The notes below the pieces were generated by a model, which saw only the letters and a list, made by a program, of their open reading frames with translations, did not search any database and had not been told where the DNA came from. Below, one piece after another: positions 63,057 through 64,000 of a DNA stretch of 64,000 nucleotides. Position 1 is the first letter of the stretch. Each line of letters begins with the position of its first letter. The position numbers were made by a program, and so were the translations under genes. Origin of the DNA: Blastopirellula retiformator (GTDB taxonomy: Bacteria; Planctomycetota; Planctomycetia; Pirellulales; Pirellulaceae); contig NZ_SJPF01000008.1 in the NCBI RefSeq assembly GCF_007859755.1, forward strand, positions 4,878 through 68,877, written 5' to 3'.

Positions 63057-63082
63057 GTAGCGCCTTCCAGCGAAGGCGCTAC
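63057..63082. repeat. GTAG-headed perfect palindrome
   Basis: GTAGCGCCTTC-CAGC-GAAGGCGCTAC: 11-bp perfect arms beginning GTAG, the head seen in the REP units of this window. It lies between the trxB stop (63117, minus) and the Nramp-like gene start; plus-strand TTTTT follows. Could be a REP-like unit or a hairpin terminator. Confidence 0.6.
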
Positions 63083-63116
63083 ATTTTTCTGCGGGTGAGT
63101 TTCGAGAGTTTGCGGA

Positions 63117-64000
63117 TTAGTGGTGACCTTGCGCGGCGAGATAGCGCTCGGCGTCCAGGGCGGACATACAACCGGTCCCCGCGGCCGTAACCGCCTGGCG
63201 ATAGTAGTCGTCAGCCACGTCCCCAGCGGCGAAGACCCCTTCGACGCTGGTGTTGGTCCGAAACGGAACCGTCCATTTGAGGTATTTCTTGTCGGTCATT
63301 TCCAGCTTCCCTTCCAGGAAGTCGGTATTCGGCGTGTGGCCGATCCCCAGGAAAAAACCGGACGCTTCATATACTTTCGACGAGTCGTCGACCACGTTCT
63401 TGATTCGGGCGCCGGAAACGCCGTTGTCGTCATCCCCCAAGACTTCTTCGACGACCGAGTTCCAGACGAACTCGATCTTGGGGTTCTTTTCGGCCCGCTC
63501 AGCCATGATTTTCGACGCTCGCAACTCTTCCCGGCGATGAACCAGGTAGACTTTCGACGCAAATTTGGCCATGTAGTCGGCCTCTTCGACCGCCGAGTCG
63601 CCGCCGCCAACCACGATGCAAGGTTTGTCGCGGAAGCGGGGGAGGGCGCCGTCGCAGACCGCACAGGCGCTAACCCCGCGATTTTTGTACATCGCCTCTG
63701 AGGGGAGGCCGAGATAGTTAGCCCGGGCGCCGGTCGCAATGATCACTGAGTGAGCTTCGACCGTCTCTCCTTCACGCGTTTTCAGGCGGAAGGGACGGAC
63801 GTCGAAGTCGACCTCGACGATATCGTCGCCGACAACGCGGGTGCCAAAGTTCTTCGCTTGCTGACGCATCAGCTCCATCAGTTCCGGCCCGCTGACGCCA
63901 TGCTTCATGTGGGGCGCCATGTATTGGCGGAGCTCGGAATCGATCGAGTCGTCCAGATAGGCGGTCATGTCGCCTGACGGAAAGCCGGGGAAGTTCTCGA
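63117..64000 (-). CDS. trxB: Thioredoxin reductase, 5' end beyond window
   Basis: At least 294 residues visible; the gene continues past 64000. NADPH:thioredoxin reductase, FAD-dependent. Seen: [10 protein letters not shown] (FAD-side loop), [17 protein letters not shown], the redox-active CAVC in [12 protein letters not shown], the NADPH motif [28 protein letters not shown] and the C-terminal [20 protein letters not shown]. After ENFPGFPSG there is an unusual ~24-residue insertion ([20 protein letters not shown]...) before the standard [16 protein letters not shown], which normally follows within a few residues. Confidence 0.95.
   Translation of the reverse strand, partial: ENFPGFPSGDMTAYLDDSIDSELRQYMAPHMKHGVSGPELMELMRQQAKNFGTRVVGDDIVEVDFDVRPFRLKTREGETVEAHSVIIATGARANYLGLPSEAMYKNRGVSACAVCDGALPRFRDKPCIVVGGGDSAVEEADYMAKFASKVYLVHRREELRASKIMAERAEKNPKIEFVWNSVVEEVLGDDDNGVSGARIKNVVDDSSKVYEASGFFLGIGHTPNTDFLEGKLEMTDKKYLKWTVPFRTNTSVEGVFAAGDVADDYYRQAVTAAGTGCMSALDAERYLAAQGHH

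Overview
The window looks like chromosomal DNA from a planctomycete of the order Pirellulales (Blastopirellula/Bremerella/Rhodopirellula-like). The evidence is indirect but consistent: DUF1559 proteins with a type IV prepilin-like helix, a cytochrome-like PSC1 domain joined to a formylglycine-generating-enzyme (FGE) fold, TAT-exported Gfo/Idh/MocA oxidoreductases, esterases with C-terminal EF-hands, a DUF1207 protein, small membrane proteins starting with an NPYASP-like motif, many GTG/TTG starts and a GC-rich composition. No rRNA, tRNA or CRISPR array was seen.

Layout. 1-1 kb: an IS4-family transposase runs off the left edge, beside a fragment of a short mobile element and a 5'-truncated DUF3592-like remnant. 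1-31 kb is loosely packed accessory DNA made of single genes in both orientations: DUF4272, DUF1559, oxidoreductase/FGE-like pair, fatty acid desaturase, esterases, ArsR/SRPBCC pair, SGNH hydrolase, MBL-fold protein, solute-binding lipoprotein, aldo/keto reductase, threonine ammonia-lyase, TauE/SafE exporter with a 54-residue partner, DEAD-box helicase, GDPD, dioxygenase, EF-hand protein, VOC protein, Nudix hydrolase and DUF1559 proteins. It is peppered with repeats and broken genes. 32.8-36.8 kb: thiamine-binding protein, lhgO, a GNAT-nitrilase fusion and a CPBP protease. 36.9-48.9 kb is a dense plus-strand core block: purA, uppS, cdsA, phoH, a 7TM-HD phosphohydrolase, ybeY, a CNNM/CorC protein, recO, a BamD-like lipoprotein, an LptE-like lipoprotein and folP. 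It joins purine, lipid-carrier, phospholipid, ribosome and outer-membrane functions. 49-53.3 kb: three tandem NPYASP membrane-protein genes (the middle one frameshifted), proA and a lone fliM. 53.4-57.9 kb: a four-gene minus-strand operon of coiled-coil protein, membrane FGE-fold protein, zinc-ribbon GTPase and GAP1-N2-like protein. 58-64 kb: a Cys-rich secreted protein, small membrane protein, rhodanese, asnS, an Nramp-like transporter and trxB (runs off the right edge).

The strongest observation is a 149-bp non-coding element present in three intact copies (23.0, 26.8 and 31.4 kb) and two right-end fragments (0.6 and 18.1 kb). Each intact copy has imperfect terminal inverted repeats, is flanked by a 4-bp direct repeat fitting YTAR (TTAG or CTAA), and sits with that repeat overlapping the stop codon of the adjacent gene. 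It behaves like a MITE that lands on stop codons. Separately, REP-type palindromes with a GTAG head and a 7-bp stem occur singly and as inverted pairs. The second system worth following is the GTPase/GAP1/FGE-fold/coiled-coil operon, which resembles GTPase-centred bacterial systems. All function names come from reading the protein sequences; no database search was possible.
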